From an uncultured Collinsella sp. (lineage in GTDB: Bacteria; Actinomycetota; Coriobacteriia; Coriobacteriales; Coriobacteriaceae): a DNA stretch of 7,161 bases. Positions 6,683-7,161 of the stretch are shown here, piece by piece. The DNA is taken from positions 1-7,161 of the forward strand of contig USMR01000038.1 in the NCBI GenBank assembly GCA_900555815.1, given 5' to 3'. The stretch's first letter is position 1. Each line of letters starts with the position of its first letter. The notes under the pieces were generated by a model. The model saw only the letters and a list, made by a program, of their open reading frames with translations. It was not told the origin of the DNA and ran no database searches. Both the position numbers and the translations under genes were made by a program.

Positions 6683-6710
6683 GTTACGCGGTTTTACCAA
6701 ACCGCGTAAC
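6683..6710 (+). repeat. Perfect 12-bp inverted repeat directly after dtd
   Basis: GTTACGCGGTTT (6683-6694) and its exact reverse complement AAACCGCGTAAC (6699-6710) flank a 4-nt TACC loop, starting at the first base after the dtd stop codon. The hairpin should be very stable. No T-run follows on either strand, so it is not a standard intrinsic terminator. It may stop or pause transcription before the veg promoter, protect the 3' end of the dtd mRNA, or be a protein-binding site. Confidence 0.8.
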
Positions 6711-6768
6711 AACTGGTCATGCGAGGTTGTCGTCTGGTACGTATTTGGGACGGGGCTTATTTAGCTAC

Positions 6769-6798
6769 TTGCGTATGGCCACAACAGGGTGCTATAGT
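6769..6798 (+). promoter_or_regulatory. Promoter of veg (extended -10 type)
   Basis: TATAGT (6793-6798, 5 of 6 consensus) is preceded by TGC, giving an extended -10 element (TG at 6790-6791). A partial -35, TTGCGT (6769-6774, 3 of 6), lies 18 nt upstream. Transcription would start near 6805, about 60 nt before the veg ATG. This is the best-looking promoter in the window. It fits a gene whose Bacillus homologue is transcribed from a very strong promoter. Confidence 0.62.
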
Positions 6799-6818
6799 AT
6801 TAGAGTTTTGTCTATCTT

Positions 6819-6838
6819 AGGGGTATTATCCCCTTTTT
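6819..6838 (+). terminator. Small hairpin with T-run in the veg leader, possible attenuator
   Basis: AGGGG (6819-6823) pairs with CCCCT (6830-6834) around a TATTAT loop, and five T residues occupy 6834-6838. The 5-bp GC-rich stem plus T-run has the shape of a short intrinsic terminator. It lies between the predicted transcription start and the veg ribosome binding site, so it would shorten or attenuate the veg transcript. The stem is short, and it may simply be a leader stem-loop. Confidence 0.45.
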
Positions 6839-6865
6839 GAATTGCACCTTCTGGAGGCCCTGTTC

Positions 6866-7161
6866 ATGGAAGAGATGGAAGTCAATCACGTCGACGACAT
6901 CCACGAGAAGCTGACCGATATGGTGGGCGATCGCGTCAAGGTGAAGGCCAACATGGGCCGTACCCGCGTCGTCGAGCGCATGGGCACCATCAAGAGCGTC
7001 CACCCCGCCGTCTTTATCGTCGAGGTTGACGAGCGTCGCGGCCGCAAGTCGCGTCAGTCCTACCAGTATATCGATGTCCTCACCGGTCAGGTCGAGCTGT
7101 TCGACCCCGAGAGCGGCGAGCACATCTTTACCCCGCTCGGCAATCAGCTCGAGGAGCATTA
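6866..7161 (+). CDS. veg: Veg family protein (DUF1021); stop codon at or just past the window end
   Basis: Small protein of at least 98 residues; the window ends on TA, the first two bases of the next codon, which is probably the stop. The core GDRVKVKANMGRTRVVERMG (20-39) matches the Bacillus subtilis Veg pattern of a basic KANGGR segment followed by ERxG. It is followed by HPAVFIVEVD and SYQYIDVLTGQVELF, also as in Veg. The family is a small beta-barrel-like basic protein. In B. subtilis, Veg is strongly expressed and stimulates biofilm matrix genes; its biochemical activity is not settled. This copy has an acidic N-terminal extension (MEEMEVNHVDD) and a longer acidic tail than the 86-residue Bacillus protein. 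The start is supported by GGAGG (6853-6857), 8 nt upstream. It has its own promoter and a leader hairpin, separate from dtd. Confidence 0.88.
   Translation, partial: MEEMEVNHVDDIHEKLTDMVGDRVKVKANMGRTRVVERMGTIKSVHPAVFIVEVDERRGRKSRQSYQYIDVLTGQVELFDPESGEHIFTPLGNQLEEH

Noticed and set aside
5537..6712. A 391-codon open frame on the minus strand opposite rdgB and dtd
   Set aside because: It spans two well-supported + strand genes, has a shadow-type composition, and shows no domain. It also runs through the inverted repeat after dtd.
1..7161. Mobile elements, CRISPR arrays, tRNA or rRNA genes, and defence or toxin-antitoxin systems
   Set aside because: No repeat-spacer pattern, transposase or integrase motifs, tRNA-like cloverleaf or defence-gene motifs were seen on either strand. 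Essentially all of the window is accounted for by housekeeping genes and short spacers.

Overview
The window is a high-GC (roughly 60%) stretch of Gram-positive chromosome, with every recognisable gene on the + strand. Three things fit an actinobacterium of the Coriobacteriia, most likely Collinsella or a close relative: the codon usage, the murI-rph-rdgB gene order (also kept, with small insertions, in Mycobacterium), and a MurE-type ligase of the non-diaminopimelate kind. The taxon is an inference from gene style, not from a database match.

Layout. Positions 2-1039 hold the C-terminal synthetase half of a glutamine-hydrolysing asparagine synthetase, cut by the window start and closed by a clear intrinsic terminator. 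A new unit then begins, with a MurE-family UDP-MurNAc-tripeptide ligase (1152-2714), a HAD-superfamily IIB phosphatase (2822-3733), glutamate racemase (3785-4669) and RNase PH (4725-5450). Spacers between these genes are 51-107 bp and hold no convincing terminator, so co-transcription is plausible. After rph come two overlapping, mutually exclusive hairpins with T-runs. Next are the XTP/dITP pyrophosphatase gene rdgB (5591-6232) and the D-aminoacyl-tRNA deacylase gene dtd (6236-6682), separated by 3 bp. A perfect 12-bp inverted repeat follows dtd. A good extended -10 promoter and a small hairpin with a T-run then precede a veg (DUF1021) gene, which reaches its stop codon at or just past the window end.

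How the genes work together. MurI makes D-glutamate for the peptidoglycan stem peptide, and the MurE-type ligase adds the third residue of that peptide. RNase PH trims tRNA 3' ends, RdgB removes deaminated purine nucleotides, and Dtd hydrolyses D-amino acids mischarged on tRNA. The set therefore joins cell-wall precursor synthesis with RNA maturation and quality control.

I found no mobile element, CRISPR array, RNA gene, defence system or clearly new multi-gene system. This is an ordinary housekeeping region. The points worth a second look are the MurE acceptor-specificity motif, an atypical substrate-binding loop in RNase PH, and three non-coding structures: after rph, after dtd and in front of veg.
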